Positions 41,757 to 51,750 of a DNA stretch of 64,000 nt are shown in pieces (within the stretch, counting starts at the first letter, position 1; every line of letters starts with the position of its first letter). Below the pieces are notes generated by a model. That model was not told the DNA's origin. It saw only the letters and a list, made by a program, of their open reading frames with translations, and ran no database searches. Source of the DNA: Bhargavaea cecembensis DSE10 (GTDB lineage: Bacteria; Bacillota; Bacilli; Bacillales_A; Planococcaceae); assembly GCF_000348905.1 (NCBI RefSeq), contig NZ_AOFT01000004.1:124001-188000 (forward strand), given 5' to 3'. The position numbers and the translations under genes were made by a program.

Positions 41757-43069
41757 GTAATCGCCCCCTGATCCATTGGAATTTGTTTGATCTCTCCCAC
41801 GAAAAACACATAACAGAGAATGGCCAATGCAGCGTGGATGCCCACATAAAGGAGGGCCAACTCGAACGAGCCCGTCCATTGTACGAGAATTCCGATGACC
41901 ACCGGTGTGATGATGCCTGCTGTATTGCCGAACATATTAAAGAGACCGCCGTTCAGGCCTGCAATTTTCGGATTGGATGTTTCCGCGACGATCGCCCAGC
42001 CCATCCCGCCGAACCCCCTGCCGAAGAAGGCAAAGGACATGATGGCGACCAAAAGGACAGTCGACTCTGCCAGATTGGCGAAGATGATGGTCATCGAGCA
42101 AAGCATCCCGATGATGATCGGGATTTTCCTCGCCTTCGATACCGATATTCCCTTTTCCACCAGACTGTCCGAAAAGCGGCCACCGCCGAGCTGGCCGAAA
42201 AACGCGGCAAGTGCCGGGATGGTCGATACCAGGCCGACCTCCAGGACCGACAGTCCTTTTTCGCTGACCAGATAAACCGGAAACCAGGTCATGAAAAAGT
42301 AGGTGATCCCCGTAACACAGTACTGCCCGATGTAGATGCCGAGCGTCATCCGGGTCGTCAGCAGCCGGATGATCGGCCGATCCTTCCATCGCATCTTCGC
42401 CTGCCGCATTTCCGATTTAATCGCCTGATGATCAGATTCGTTTTTCCTCTCCGATCTTCCTTCCGGCTCACGGTACAGATTCACCCACAGTGCCGCACAA
42501 ACCGCCCCGATGATCCCGAACACGAAAAATACAGTGGTCCAGCCGAGGTCCTGTGCAATCCAGCCGATGACCGGACCGAACAGGACGACGGCAAAATACT
42601 GGGCGGAACTGAAGATTGAGGAGGCTCTGCCCCGCTCTTCAGGAGGAAACCATTCCCCTACAATCCGTGCATTTGCCGGAAAAACAGGCGCCGTGATGAG
42701 CCCGCAAAGTACTCTCAGCACAAACAGGCTCATCAGTGCGGCGACCGGTGCCAGGAATCCGGCCAGCGCGTGGAGGCCGATGATTGCCGTCCACAGAAAG
42801 ATCACCGTACCGTACACTTTTCCCGAGCCGAACCGGTCTAGTATCAGCCCCCCAGGCACCTGGCCGATCACATAGGCCCAGCTGAACGCCGAGAACAGGA
42901 AGCCCATCGTTACTTCATCGATCCGCAAGTCGGACGCGATGGGCGCCCCCGCGATGGAGAGGATCGATCGCTCGGAAAAGCTGACTGCGGAAAAGAAAAA
43001 CAGCATCAGGAGGATTCCGTGCCTCGCCTGCATGTTCCGCTGCTTGCGTATCGCAGTAAATGCGCCCAC
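41753..43069 (-). CDS. gudP: Glucarate/galactarate MFS transporter (ACS family, GudP)
   Basis: The 438-aa anion:cation symporter-family permease imports hexarates with protons. It shows the ACS start ([19 protein letters not shown]), [20 protein letters not shown] in helices 2-3 and [20 protein letters not shown] in helix 4-5. I start at the GTG at 43069, six bases after AAAGGGGG, before the first in-frame ATG at residue 13. It is coupled to gudD. Confidence 0.88.
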   Translation of the reverse strand: MGAFTAIRKQRNMQARHGILLMLFFFSAVSFSERSILSIAGAPIASDLRIDEVTMGFLFSAFSWAYVIGQVPGGLILDRFGSGKVYGTVIFLWTAIIGLHALAGFLAPVAALMSLFVLRVLCGLITAPVFPANARIVGEWFPPEERGRASSIFSSAQYFAVVLFGPVIGWIAQDLGWTTVFFVFGIIGAVCAALWVNLYREPEGRSERKNESDHQAIKSEMRQAKMRWKDRPIIRLLTTRMTLGIYIGQYCVTGITYFFMTWFPVYLVSEKGLSVLEVGLVSTIPALAAFFGQLGGGRFSDSLVEKGISVSKARKIPIIIGMLCSMTIIFANLAESTVLLVAIMSFAFFGRGFGGMGWAIVAETSNPKIAGLNGGLFNMFGNTAGIITPVVIGILVQWTGSFELALLYVGIHAALAILCYVFFVGEIKQIPMDQGAIT

Positions 43070-43145
43070 GCCCTTCCCCCTTTCCGTTGAACATGCGGCG
43101 CGCGGCGAAAGAAAAGGCCGGGCAGGCGCCCGGCTCATTCTCTCC

Positions 43146-44615
43146 TTACTTCACGAATACGGTCTTGATCGACGTGAAGAATTCGATCGCTGCGCGCCCC
43201 TGCTCACGGGAGTGGGAGCTTGACTGCTTCATGCCGCCGAACGGCGCCTGGAGTTCGACGCCGGCGCTTTCCGCGTTGATCCGGACGAGGCCTGCATCCA
43301 TGTCATTGATGAAGGCGAGCGCCTTGGAGATATTCGTCGTGAATACCGAAGCGCTCAGGCCATATTCGGAGTCATTGGCCAGTTCCAGCGCCTCTTCAAA
43401 GGAAGAGACTTTCATGAGGGCGAGGACGGGTCCGAAAATCTCCTCGCGGGCAATGGTCATTTCCGGGGTAACTTCATCGAACACCGCCGGCTCGACAAAG
43501 TAGCCTTTCGCGTTTGCGCCGTCCACCGAACGGCTGCCGCCGCACAGAAGCTTCGCGCCTTCTTCCTTGCCCTTTTCCACATAGGAAAGGACTGTGTTCA
43601 GCTGGCCTTCACTGACGGAAGGGCCCATCCAGCTATCGCTTTCAAGTCCGTCACCGACTTTGATCTCCTTCACTTTCTCCACGAGCTTGTCACGGAATGC
43701 TTCATAGACGGCCTCATGGACGATCACGCGGCTTGTCGCCGTACATTTCTGGCCGGTCGATTTAAGCCCGCCGCTGATCGTCGCCTCCACAGCAAGGTCC
43801 AGGTCCGCATCTTCCGCGACGATGACCGGGTTCTTACCGCCCATCTCCAGCTGGTACTTGATGCCTCTGGCAAGTGCAGCCTGGCCAAGCTGCTTGCCGA
43901 CCGCGTTTGATCCGGTAAACGTGATGCCGTTTACTTTCGGATGTTCTGCCAGGCCCTGGCCGATAACCGAACCGGAGCCGGTCACGAGGTTGATGACGCC
44001 TGCCGGAATTCCTGCCTCATGGAGGCAGTCGACCACTTTTGCGGCAGTTACGGCCGCTTCGCTTGCGGGTTTAAGGATCACTGCGTTGCCGTAGATCAGA
44101 GCCGGAGCCGCCTTCCAGATCGGGATGGCGACAGGAAAGTTCCATGGCGTGATGACGCCGACCACACCGAGCGGGGTGCGCGTCGTGAACATGAGCGCAT
44201 CCGCGTCGGACGACGGGATGACATCCCCGACCGGGCGCATGCCTTCACCCGCGTAGTAGCGGAGGATCGCGATGCCGCGGGCCGTCTCGCCTTTGGCTTC
44301 AGGGAAGGTCTTGCCCATCTCGCGCGTCATCGTGCGTGCGATGTCGTCGATGCGCTCTTCCATGATGGCCGCCGCCTTGTAGAGCAGGTCGCCGCGCGTG
44401 CTGCCGGCCAGCTTCTTCCAGCCTTTCTGTGCCTCCGCAGCCGCTTCGACGGCACGGTCCAGGTCTTTATTGGACGAAAGCTGGAAGCGGCCGACGATAT
44501 CATCGCGATCAGCCGGGTTTCGGCTTTCCGCTGTCTTGCCCGTATCGGATTCCACCCACTGTCCGTTGATGTAGTTCAGGACGGTCTGGACCGCTGTTTC
44601 CGTATTTGTCGTCAT
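43146..44615 (-). CDS. Aldehyde dehydrogenase, probably 2,5-dioxovalerate (alpha-ketoglutaric semialdehyde) dehydrogenase
   Basis: This 489-aa NAD(P)+ enzyme would oxidise the KdgD product to 2-oxoglutarate. It has catalytic Cys in [11 protein letters not shown], Glu in [26 protein letters not shown], and [14 protein letters not shown]. It lies immediately after kdgD (one base between stop and start) and before gudP, the arrangement of B. subtilis GucD (YcbD). That context is why I prefer this substrate over generic betaine or succinate semialdehydes. Confidence 0.88.
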   Translation of the reverse strand: MTTNTETAVQTVLNYINGQWVESDTGKTAESRNPADRDDIVGRFQLSSNKDLDRAVEAAAEAQKGWKKLAGSTRGDLLYKAAAIMEERIDDIARTMTREMGKTFPEAKGETARGIAILRYYAGEGMRPVGDVIPSSDADALMFTTRTPLGVVGVITPWNFPVAIPIWKAAPALIYGNAVILKPASEAAVTAAKVVDCLHEAGIPAGVINLVTGSGSVIGQGLAEHPKVNGITFTGSNAVGKQLGQAALARGIKYQLEMGGKNPVIVAEDADLDLAVEATISGGLKSTGQKCTATSRVIVHEAVYEAFRDKLVEKVKEIKVGDGLESDSWMGPSVSEGQLNTVLSYVEKGKEEGAKLLCGGSRSVDGANAKGYFVEPAVFDEVTPEMTIAREEIFGPVLALMKVSSFEEALELANDSEYGLSASVFTTNISKALAFINDMDAGLVRINAESAGVELQAPFGGMKQSSSHSREQGRAAIEFFTSIKTVFVK

Positions 44616-45551
44616 TCAGGACACCTCCACTGTTTTTTCTGGTACCGGATAGTTCTCAAGCGCCTTTTCCAGAATTCCTTTGAGCTCCTCGTAGTGCTCC
44701 GGCTCAACCGGTGCAATCGGCGGGCGGACGGTCGTGCCGACCGGCAGGCCGACGATGTTCATCCCCGCCTTGATCAGAGACACCGCATAGCCTTCTTTCC
44801 GCTTTCGGATGGAGTGGATCGGCAGGATGACTTCCTCATGCAGCTCACGGACCGTCTTGCCGTCCCCCTGCTGGAGTGCTTCGAAGTACTTGGCCGAGAT
44901 ATGCGGGATGTAGTTCGAGATGGCCGAGGAATACGTGCGGTAGCCGAGATTGTAGTAGGCGGCCATCGTCACTTCTGCAAGCGGCATGCCGTTGATCCAT
45001 TCAAGGCGGTCGCCGATCAGCTGAACGGCTTCTGTATTGAATTCCATGTTGCCGACCCCGTCCTTGAACCCGACCAGCTGCGGCAATTCGCAGAGTGCGA
45101 GCAGCGTTTCCTTCGTCAGGATGCACTTATCACGCTGATAGACGATTGCGCTCAGATCAGTACTCTCGATGATCGCCTTCAGATAGTTGTACAGCCCGTC
45201 CTGGGACGGGTCGATCAGATATGGAGGAAGGATCAGGTATCCGTCCGCTCCCGCTTCCTCGGAAATTTCCGCCTGTTCCAGTGCATGGCTGATGTTTCCG
45301 CCGACGCCGGTGTAGACCGGTACGCGACCGTCCACCTGCTTGACGACTGCCTCCACCATCACCTTGTATTCTTCCTGTGTGAGCGCATGCAGTTCCCCCG
45401 CTCCGCATGCAACAAAGACAGATTGAAGTCCGCTTTCGAGCAGGAAGTCGATGTTCGCTTCCAGGCCTTTCAGATCCAGTTCCCCATTTTCTTTGAGTGG
45501 CGCGACCGGGAAGCCGAGAATGCCGGTCGGGCTCTGACGTTTGATACCCAT
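44616..45551 (-). CDS. kdgD: 5-dehydro-4-deoxyglucarate dehydratase
   Basis: The 311-aa DHDPS-fold enzyme converts 5-dehydro-4-deoxyglucarate to 2,5-dioxovalerate with loss of water and CO2. Visible are GILGFPVAPLKENGELDL, AIVYQRDKCIL with the catalytic Tyr, and VGFKDGVGNMEF with the Schiff-base Lys. It receives the product of both glucarate and galactarate dehydratases. It is first in its operon, behind a strong operator-overlapped promoter (45583-45611). Confidence 0.92.
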   Translation of the reverse strand: MGIKRQSPTGILGFPVAPLKENGELDLKGLEANIDFLLESGLQSVFVACGAGELHALTQEEYKVMVEAVVKQVDGRVPVYTGVGGNISHALEQAEISEEAGADGYLILPPYLIDPSQDGLYNYLKAIIESTDLSAIVYQRDKCILTKETLLALCELPQLVGFKDGVGNMEFNTEAVQLIGDRLEWINGMPLAEVTMAAYYNLGYRTYSSAISNYIPHISAKYFEALQQGDGKTVRELHEEVILPIHSIRKRKEGYAVSLIKAGMNIVGLPVGTTVRPPIAPVEPEHYEELKGILEKALENYPVPEKTVEVS

Positions 45552-45578
45552 TTATCCTTCCACCCTTCGGTAATTTTG

Positions 45579-45611
45579 TTTTATTGTAAGACAATAAAAT
45601 GATTCTGTCAA
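45579..45611 (-). promoter_or_regulatory. SigA promoter of kdgD with overlapping GntR-type operator
   Basis: Minus strand TTGACA (45606-45611), a 17-base spacer and TACAAT (45583-45588). A perfect dyad with core TTATTGTAAGACAATAA (45581-45597, extended two bases each side) covers the -10. The same design recurs at 51379. Confidence 0.85.
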
Positions 45612-45619
45612 ATCAGTTT

Positions 45620-47152
45620 TTAAGTAATCGGTGCCGGATTAAAGAGCACCATGTCATTGCGGATGCCCCATGTGTCAGCCCAGGTCTTTCTGTTTCCGCT
45701 GGCGACATCAATAATGGTCCGGAAAATCTCTTCCCCGACTTCTTCGATCGTCGCCTTGCCATCGGCAATCTTGCCGGCATCCACGTCGATCAGGTCATGC
45801 CACTGCTCGGCAAGGCCGGTCCGTGTCGAAACCTTGATGACCGGTGCCATCGACAGGTTGTATGGCGTGCCGCGGCCGGTCGTGAAAACCTCCAGGTGCA
45901 TCCCGGAAGCAAGCTGGAGCGTGCCGCACACAAAGTCGCCTGCCGGAGTGGCTGCGAAGCTCAGTCCGGTTTTGCGGACTTTCTCCCCCGGGCCGAGCAC
46001 GTCGACAATCGGAGCAGTGCCGGATTTGACGATGGAGCCGAGTGACTTTTCCACGATATTGGACAGGCCGCCGCGCTTGTTGCCGGGCGTCGTATTGGCA
46101 CTGCGGTCAGCGTGGCCCCTTGCAAGGTAGTCGTCATACCACTTCATCTCCCGGATCAGCGCCTGGCCGACTTCTTCGGAAGCGGCGCGTGTCGCCAGAA
46201 GATGGACGCCGTCGCGGACTTCCGTCACTTCCGAGAACATGACCGACGCTCCGGCCCTGACAAGCAGATCCGCAGCATGACCGACCGCCGGATTGGCGGT
46301 TACGCCGGACAGCGCATCGCTGCCGCCGCACTGGAGACCTACCGTCAGCTTGGACAGCGGCGCCTCCACCCTCTTTCTCCGGTTGAGCCGCTCCAGGCGC
46401 TCACTGGCCATGTCCATGATCGAGCCGATCATTTCGGAAAAGCCCGCCCGGTCCTGGAGAAACAATACGTCCGACTCGCTCTCTCCCGCATCCAGCCGGT
46501 CCAGCGTCAGCTTTTCACATCCGAGGCCGACAATCAGCAGCTCCCCGCCGAAATTCGGATGGCTCGACAGGTTCCGGATTGTCCGGATGGGAATTTCCGA
46601 ACCAAGCCCATCGATTGCGACACCGCATCCGTACGCATGATCGATGGCGACCACGTCGTCAACATTCGGATACTGCGGAAGCAGCTCTTTTCTAATCTTC
46701 TCGACCGCATAGCCGAGCACGCCGGTGACACACTGGACGCTTGTCGTGATGCCGAGCAGGTTTTTCGTGCCGAACGAACCTTCCGGGTTCGGAAACCCCA
46801 TGAAAGTCAGGTCTTCGTCAAGAGGAGGGAGCGGCTTTTCATTCCCGCCGATCTGAAGCTCATCCAATGCCGGCGGTTCTGGCATGCGGACGAGCGCTTC
46901 CCGTACCCAGCTTCCCTTCGGAATCGTCTGATCGGCATAACCGATCACTTCTCCGTAGCGGATGATTTCATCCCCTGCTTCAAAATCCTTCAGCGCAACT
47001 TTGTGTCCCTGAGGAATTCTTTGCAGAAGTTTCAGGCCATCCTGGAGGATCGTCCCCTCCGCCAGGCTTCCGTCATTGGCAATGATGGCAACATTGTCCC
47101 GGTCATTCATCTTGATGGATAGCGGCGTCGTTCCCGATGCAATCTCTGTCAT
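45620..47152 (-). CDS. garD: Galactarate dehydratase (UxaA/GarD family)
   Basis: The 510-aa enzyme dehydrates galactarate to 5-dehydro-4-deoxyglucarate, feeding KdgD. The N-terminal SAF-like domain ([21 protein letters not shown]) is followed by the catalytic UxaA domain with [24 protein letters not shown], and [20 protein letters not shown]. Length equals B. subtilis GarD. AGGAG is before the ATG. It is last in the tctBAC operon. Confidence 0.9.
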   Translation of the reverse strand: MTEIASGTTPLSIKMNDRDNVAIIANDGSLAEGTILQDGLKLLQRIPQGHKVALKDFEAGDEIIRYGEVIGYADQTIPKGSWVREALVRMPEPPALDELQIGGNEKPLPPLDEDLTFMGFPNPEGSFGTKNLLGITTSVQCVTGVLGYAVEKIRKELLPQYPNVDDVVAIDHAYGCGVAIDGLGSEIPIRTIRNLSSHPNFGGELLIVGLGCEKLTLDRLDAGESESDVLFLQDRAGFSEMIGSIMDMASERLERLNRRKRVEAPLSKLTVGLQCGGSDALSGVTANPAVGHAADLLVRAGASVMFSEVTEVRDGVHLLATRAASEEVGQALIREMKWYDDYLARGHADRSANTTPGNKRGGLSNIVEKSLGSIVKSGTAPIVDVLGPGEKVRKTGLSFAATPAGDFVCGTLQLASGMHLEVFTTGRGTPYNLSMAPVIKVSTRTGLAEQWHDLIDVDAGKIADGKATIEEVGEEIFRTIIDVASGNRKTWADTWGIRNDMVLFNPAPIT

Positions 47153-47163
47153 GATTCTCCTCC

Positions 47164-48180
47164 TTACCGGCCTTCAAATTCATTCAGCGCGTTTAGAAGA
47201 GCCTTGATATAGCCAACCGAATAAGCAAATCCGAGGCTTGAAGCTTTCCAGCCGATATTTGAGAATTTCCAGCTGTCGTGCAGATCCGCCACATCCCCGG
47301 CGAATGTCGGCACATGGTCCGGGTTCAGGCAGCCGTCATAGCCGACTTTCCTGAGTTCAAGAAGGATCTTGAACATGTTCATGTCCCCGTCGTCCAGAAG
47401 CGCTTCTTCAAATGCGCCTGCGGTCGGCAGGCTGCCGCGGACATTCCGGAAATGGACCAGGAAGATCCTTCCCTTCCGGCCGAAATGATTGATCTCATCC
47501 ATGACGAGTGAGGAACCGCCCGCTTCGGCGCGCGTTCCGATGCAATAGACAAAGCCCACGTTTTTATTCGGAAAGTCATCGATGATCCGGTTCAATCCGA
47601 TTCCACCGAACGGGGAATCCGGGTGCGGCGTGTCGGACGGATGCATCGCCACCTTGACATCGTAGTCCTGTGCAAGCGGGACGATTTCCCGGTATGCACG
47701 CTGGAAGGAACTCCACCAGTTCTGCAATTCTTCCTGGCCCGGCGTCTCAGCTTTCTCCTTCAGAAGACCGATGCTCTCCCCACGGGCAATCGCGCCACCG
47801 CGCTGGATGGCCTCATAGCTCAGGCCGCGGCCTTTAAAGACATCTCCCTCGAAGCGCTGGCGGACAATTTTAATCCCGGCCTCTCCAAACACTCTGACTG
47901 CATTTAAGGAGTTTTCGAGTTCCTGTTCGCTCCCTTCCTCTCCTTCCATAAACCGCCTGGAGATGTTCGGCAGCGTCACACGATTCATGTCCAGCCCGAA
48001 TGAGCGGACCCGTTTCTTCAGTTTCAGAAGTTCATCAAGGTCAGGGAATCCCTGCTCTTTCACTCCCTTGAATGACTGGCCGTTGCCAAAGTCCACATAG
48101 TCAATGCCCAGCTGGGCCATCTGCCTGAGATCCAAATCAGACAGGTCGGCTGTGTTCACCGTGACCGAAACATGCATCAT
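47164..48180 (-). CDS. Mannonate dehydratase (UxuA)-family protein
   Basis: The 338-aa TIM-barrel protein resembles D-mannonate dehydratase, which converts D-mannonate to 2-keto-3-deoxygluconate using Mn2+. Cues are [33 protein letters not shown] and [13 protein letters not shown] with metal-binding His residues, then LNPDHVPTF. Start at the ATG at 48180 (GGGGGGAAATACG upstream). A hexuronate route is not otherwise seen, so its real substrate in this garD operon may be another aldonate or aldarate. Confidence 0.8.
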   Translation of the reverse strand: MMHVSVTVNTADLSDLDLRQMAQLGIDYVDFGNGQSFKGVKEQGFPDLDELLKLKKRVRSFGLDMNRVTLPNISRRFMEGEEGSEQELENSLNAVRVFGEAGIKIVRQRFEGDVFKGRGLSYEAIQRGGAIARGESIGLLKEKAETPGQEELQNWWSSFQRAYREIVPLAQDYDVKVAMHPSDTPHPDSPFGGIGLNRIIDDFPNKNVGFVYCIGTRAEAGGSSLVMDEINHFGRKGRIFLVHFRNVRGSLPTAGAFEEALLDDGDMNMFKILLELRKVGYDGCLNPDHVPTFAGDVADLHDSWKFSNIGWKASSLGFAYSVGYIKALLNALNEFEGR

Positions 48181-48207
48181 CGTATTTCCCCCCAGATTCA
48201 TAAGATC

Positions 48208-48247
48208 AGGCCCGGGGGTCGGTCTGAGACCGGCCGTGCCCGGGCCT
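48208..48247 (-). other. Strong intercistronic stem-loop after tctC
   Basis: AGGCCCGGG pairs perfectly with CCCGGGCCT, with a further GGTC/GACC pairing inside. No U-run follows on the minus strand. It lies between tctC and the UxuA-like gene, where it could protect tctC mRNA and lower expression downstream. Confidence 0.7.
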
Positions 48248-48275
48248 GGCGTTCTGTTCCCTTTGCCTCGGACAA

Positions 48276-49271
48276 TTACTGTCCTTCAGTCAGCTCGTGG
48301 AGCTCCTGGTATTCCGCTTCAACTTCCGAGAGCTTCTTGCTCGCTTCCTCAGGATTCAGGTAAGTCGGGTTCAGCCAGGATTTCTTGATTTCCTCCTGGT
48401 ATTCTTTACTCTCAACGGCTTTGCTCATTGCTTCTGTGAAAGTGGCGACAATTTCATCAGGTGTATCCGCCGGGAATGCCCAGAGGAAGACTTTGTCGAC
48501 GACGAGATCAACGCCTTGTTCCTGGAAGGTCGGAATATCAGGGGCATCTTCCAAACGTTCTTCCGCCATGACACCGAGGGCGACAAAATCACCCGATTCC
48601 AGGTACCCCTGTACGAGGCCGAGCGACGTCGGGACAATATCCACACGTCCTCCCAGCAGTGCAGTGATCTTGTCAGATGCACCGCCGACATCCACAATAT
48701 TAAATTCAACGCCTGTTTCTTCCTGGATCTGAAGGATCTGCATATAGGTCATCGATCCGACTTCCGTCGCGACAGTCACCTTTTTCGGGTTCTCCTTCGC
48801 ATAATCAATCATCTCTTCGACATTCTTGAACTTCGAGTCTTTGGACACGACGAATGTGTTCGACTGGTCCAGCACACCGACACCGGCAACCTTCAGGTCG
48901 GAATAGGTGTAATCGGCCAGTCCATAGATTTTGTTCAGGAGCATCGAGTTATGGAATGCCAGTACCGTATATCCGTCAGGCTTGGCGTCCTTTACCTTTT
49001 GGGTCCCTGTTGTTCCTCCAGCTCCCGTCACATTCGTAACGACTAGCGGCTTGCCAAGTTCGTCTTCCATCGCCTTGGCCATGATCCTTGTGTTCAGGTC
49101 AGTGTCCCCGCCGGCCCCCGCAGGGACGATGACTTCAATCGGCTTTTCCGGATACCCGGATGACGAATTGGATTCCCCTTCCGCCTGGTCTGATTCCGCA
49201 CAAGCCCCGAGACCTGCAGCGAGTGCAATCGCTGCTGCGCCGAACGTGATTTTCTTCCAGATTCCCTTCAT
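48276..49271 (-). CDS. tctC: Tripartite tricarboxylate transporter substrate-binding lipoprotein (TctC/Bug)
   Basis: The 331-aa lipoprotein has a signal peptide ending GLGACAES (Cys about residue 24), then YPEKPIEVIVPAGAGGDTD, a hallmark of Bug proteins that bind dicarboxylates with two beta-turn loops, and VTNVTGAGGTTGTQKV. It delivers an organic diacid, here probably galactarate, to TctAB. AGGGGG is before the ATG. Confidence 0.88.
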   Translation of the reverse strand: MKGIWKKITFGAAAIALAAGLGACAESDQAEGESNSSSGYPEKPIEVIVPAGAGGDTDLNTRIMAKAMEDELGKPLVVTNVTGAGGTTGTQKVKDAKPDGYTVLAFHNSMLLNKIYGLADYTYSDLKVAGVGVLDQSNTFVVSKDSKFKNVEEMIDYAKENPKKVTVATEVGSMTYMQILQIQEETGVEFNIVDVGGASDKITALLGGRVDIVPTSLGLVQGYLESGDFVALGVMAEERLEDAPDIPTFQEQGVDLVVDKVFLWAFPADTPDEIVATFTEAMSKAVESKEYQEEIKKSWLNPTYLNPEEASKKLSEVEAEYQELHELTEGQ

Positions 49272-49305
49272 GTGTAGTCCCCCTGTTTAATTGATATTGG
49301 ATGGA

Positions 49306-50826
49306 TCATTGTTCCCCTTCGAGGAGTTCAAACTGCTGTGTTCTTGCGTTTCGCTTCTTCTTCCAGTTGCTGTAGATTTTCAGTCCGATCGATCCCACAG
49401 TGAAGATCAGGAACGCAGCTGCAATCGGTGACGTAAGGAACGGCATGAAGTCCCCCTGAGAAAGCATGAGACCGCGCCGCAGGTTCGTCTCAAGCAGAGG
49501 TCCGAGGATAAAGCCGAGAACAAGCGGCGTCAGCGGGAAGCCGTACTTGACCATCAGGTAGCCCAAGAGACCGAAGAAGAAGAGCGCGCCCACATCAAAC
49601 ACTCGTCCGTTTTCCCCGTAGGCCCCGACTACACACAGTCCCAAAATGACCGGCATTAGGATATTCTGAGGAATGCTCAGCATCTTCACGAAACCGCGCA
49701 TACCAAGGAACAGGAACAGAATCATAAAGACGTTTGCAACGAGCAGGGCTGCAAAGATGGCATAGACGATATCGCCATTGTTCTGGATCAGCAGCGGACC
49801 TGGTTGAAGTCCGTGCAGCACAAGCCCGCCGAGGAGAAGCGCTGTTACCGTATCTCCCGGGATCCCGAGTGAAATCAGCGGAACGAGTGCACCCCCGATC
49901 GCTGCATTGTTGGAGGATTCGGATGCTACAACACCATCCGGTACCCCTTTCCCGAACTTTTCAGGATTTTTCGATGAGTTTTTAGCAGCTACATACGCTA
50001 GGATATTGGAGGTTCCCCCGCCGATTCCGGGCAAGATTCCGATACCAAGTCCGATCAGACTGGATCGAAGCCAATTCCAGCCTTGTCCGAGATACTCTTT
50101 CAGGCTTACCTTGTAGCTAATTTTCTTCATATTGACTTTCAGATTGTCTTTCACTGTTTTCTCTGCATTGATGAGAATTTCTGAGATAGCGAACAGACCG
50201 ATCAGCACAGGCAGAAGCGAAAACCCTGCGTCCATCGCTGAATTTCCGAACGTAAAACGCGGAAACGCATCGATCGGAGCAGCACCCACCATGGCAAACG
50301 AGATTCCAAGCAGTCCGGCCATCATACCCTTCGCAAGTGACTTGCCCGAAAGGCTTGAGATTAGCGAAAGCGCAAAAATGATGATGGCAAAGTACTCAAA
50401 CGGGCCAAATCGCAAGGCCACCTTGCCAAGCGGCGGTGCAATCATGATCAGCACCAGGATGCTCAGCAGACCGCCAAGGAAGGAAGCAACAATTGCAAAG
50501 CTGAACGCTTTACCCGCCTCTCCGTTGCGAGCCATTGGATAACCGTCGAATGTCGTTGCGATTGACGATGGCGTCCCGGGAAGCTTAAGCAGGATAGCAG
50601 GGATTAATCCTCCGGAAACCCCTCCAATATACAGCCCCATCAGCAATGCCATCCCATCGATCGGATCCATTCCGAATGTAATCGGAAGGCAGATGGCAAT
50701 CGCCATCGTTGCAGTCAAACCTGGGATCGACCCGAATATCAGACCGAGAATGACACCCCCCATGATGAGCAAAATCCCTTTTAATGTGAGAATGGAAGCG
50801 AATCCGCTTATCAGCATTTCAACCAT
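49306..50826 (-). CDS. tctA: Tripartite tricarboxylate transporter large permease (TctA)
   Basis: The 506-aa permease has about 12 hydrophobic segments and TctA signatures GLIFGSIPGLTATMAIAICLP, ILLKLPGTPSSIATTFDGYP, and GKGVPDGVVASESSNNAAIGG. It forms the transport path with TctB, driven by cation gradient. It lies between tctB and tctC. The last segment carries a basic tail (NWKKKRNARTQQ). Confidence 0.9.
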   Translation of the reverse strand: MVEMLISGFASILTLKGILLIMGGVILGLIFGSIPGLTATMAIAICLPITFGMDPIDGMALLMGLYIGGVSGGLIPAILLKLPGTPSSIATTFDGYPMARNGEAGKAFSFAIVASFLGGLLSILVLIMIAPPLGKVALRFGPFEYFAIIIFALSLISSLSGKSLAKGMMAGLLGISFAMVGAAPIDAFPRFTFGNSAMDAGFSLLPVLIGLFAISEILINAEKTVKDNLKVNMKKISYKVSLKEYLGQGWNWLRSSLIGLGIGILPGIGGGTSNILAYVAAKNSSKNPEKFGKGVPDGVVASESSNNAAIGGALVPLISLGIPGDTVTALLLGGLVLHGLQPGPLLIQNNGDIVYAIFAALLVANVFMILFLFLGMRGFVKMLSIPQNILMPVILGLCVVGAYGENGRVFDVGALFFFGLLGYLMVKYGFPLTPLVLGFILGPLLETNLRRGLMLSQGDFMPFLTSPIAAAFLIFTVGSIGLKIYSNWKKKRNARTQQFELLEGEQ

Positions 50827-50838
50827 TTTCCCACCCCC

Positions 50839-51333
50839 TTATAGAAGTCCTGACGGAAGCATGATGTAGAAGACATTCCGAAAAACATAATAGATGACAC
50901 TGGATGCGACAACAGAGACGATGGCAAAAAGCATCCACCTACGGTCCGGCTTGGAAGATAGGATCATCATCTGCAGGAACATATACAGCATGGTGGTGAT
51001 CAGAAAACCGACAACAGGCATCACGGCCACATAGATTGCCATCAGGACAAATGACAGGATCACCGGGCGGTACGAGACCTCTTTTGCAGTGTCCTGATCC
51101 TCTTCCCCCTCTTCTTCCGGGTCCCCCTCTGTCCCGTATTTCACCTTTCGGTATCCCTCGATGATGATCGCGATGCTCATCAGGCCGATGAGAACCGAAA
51201 TAATCTGGGGCATAAATGCCGGTCCGACCTGTGAGGTTGTGAGTTGCTTAAAGCTCAACGTGGCGGCGAACATGACAACGCTTACAACAAGCAGAAAAAT
51301 GCCCGACTGGATGTTCTTATTCTTTAAAACCAC
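50839..51333 (-). CDS. tctB: Tripartite tricarboxylate transporter small subunit (TctB)
   Basis: The 164-aa four-helix subunit (hydrophobic at about 12-28, 40-60, 85-120, 130-150) has an acidic mid-loop (EGDPEEEGEEDQDTAKE). The start is GTG, with AAAGGGGTGA ten bases upstream. It is first in the tctBAC-UxuA-like-garD operon behind the promoter at 51379. Confidence 0.85.
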   Translation of the reverse strand: MVLKNKNIQSGIFLLVVSVVMFAATLSFKQLTTSQVGPAFMPQIISVLIGLMSIAIIIEGYRKVKYGTEGDPEEEGEEDQDTAKEVSYRPVILSFVLMAIYVAVMPVVGFLITTMLYMFLQMMILSSKPDRRWMLFAIVSVVASSVIYYVFRNVFYIMLPSGLL

Positions 51334-51378
51334 AGCGATAACTTCACCCCTTTTATAGATCCTTCGTGTGATTATTGG

Positions 51379-51409
51379 TTATTGTAAGACAATAAAATTG
51401 TAGTGTCAA
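51379..51409 (-). promoter_or_regulatory. SigA promoter of tctB with the same GntR-type operator
   Basis: Minus strand TTGACA (51404-51409), 17 bases, TACAAT (51381-51386). The dyad TTATTGTAAGACAATAA (51379-51395) covers the -10 exactly as at kdgD. The identical geometry indicates one repressor for both operons. Confidence 0.85.
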
Positions 51410-51553
51410 TATAAAATTTGAAGTAAATTTAGATAATTCTATTTTGCTTTTTTCATCCCGTTACGCTCCAAGTTCACTTTACTTCCTCTCCCCCTTCCTC
51501 TACACTGGAGGCATCGGGAGTACCCGAGACACACTAAACTGCATACCGTCATT

Positions 51554-51642
51554 GCACTGGGGGTGCCCGTTCCGGGCTGAGATGAGAGCGTTGCTCCGAT
51601 CCCTTTGAACTCGATCAGGTTAGGACCTGCGTGAGGAAGTGC
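51554..51642 (+). ncRNA. TPP riboswitch (THI element)
   Basis: The aptamer is closed by GCACT / AGTGC. It contains CTGAGATGAGAGC (51577-51589), the TCCCTTTGAACTCGATCAGG segment and the GCGTGAGGAAG end. With TPP bound it should favour the downstream terminator at 51692 and shut off ykoFEDC. Confidence 0.93.
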
Positions 51643-51691
51643 GGCGAGTTTCATGGCGCCCTTCTGTTAATGGGCATGTTCTGAAATTACG

Positions 51692-51720
51692 GCTGCATCT
51701 TCACGGGTGCAGCTTTTTTT
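51692..51720 (+). terminator. Riboswitch-controlled terminator
   Basis: Stem GCTGCA...TGCAGC is followed by seven T's, 50 bases after the aptamer and 30 before ykoF. Confidence 0.88.
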
Positions 51721-51750
51721 GTGTTTATTTTCAGAAGGGGGTTATTAGAA

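Noticed and set aside
43941-45602. 553-codon plus-strand frame across two genes
   Set aside because: Antisense to the aldehyde dehydrogenase and kdgD; no start signal and Arg/Asp-rich shadow composition.
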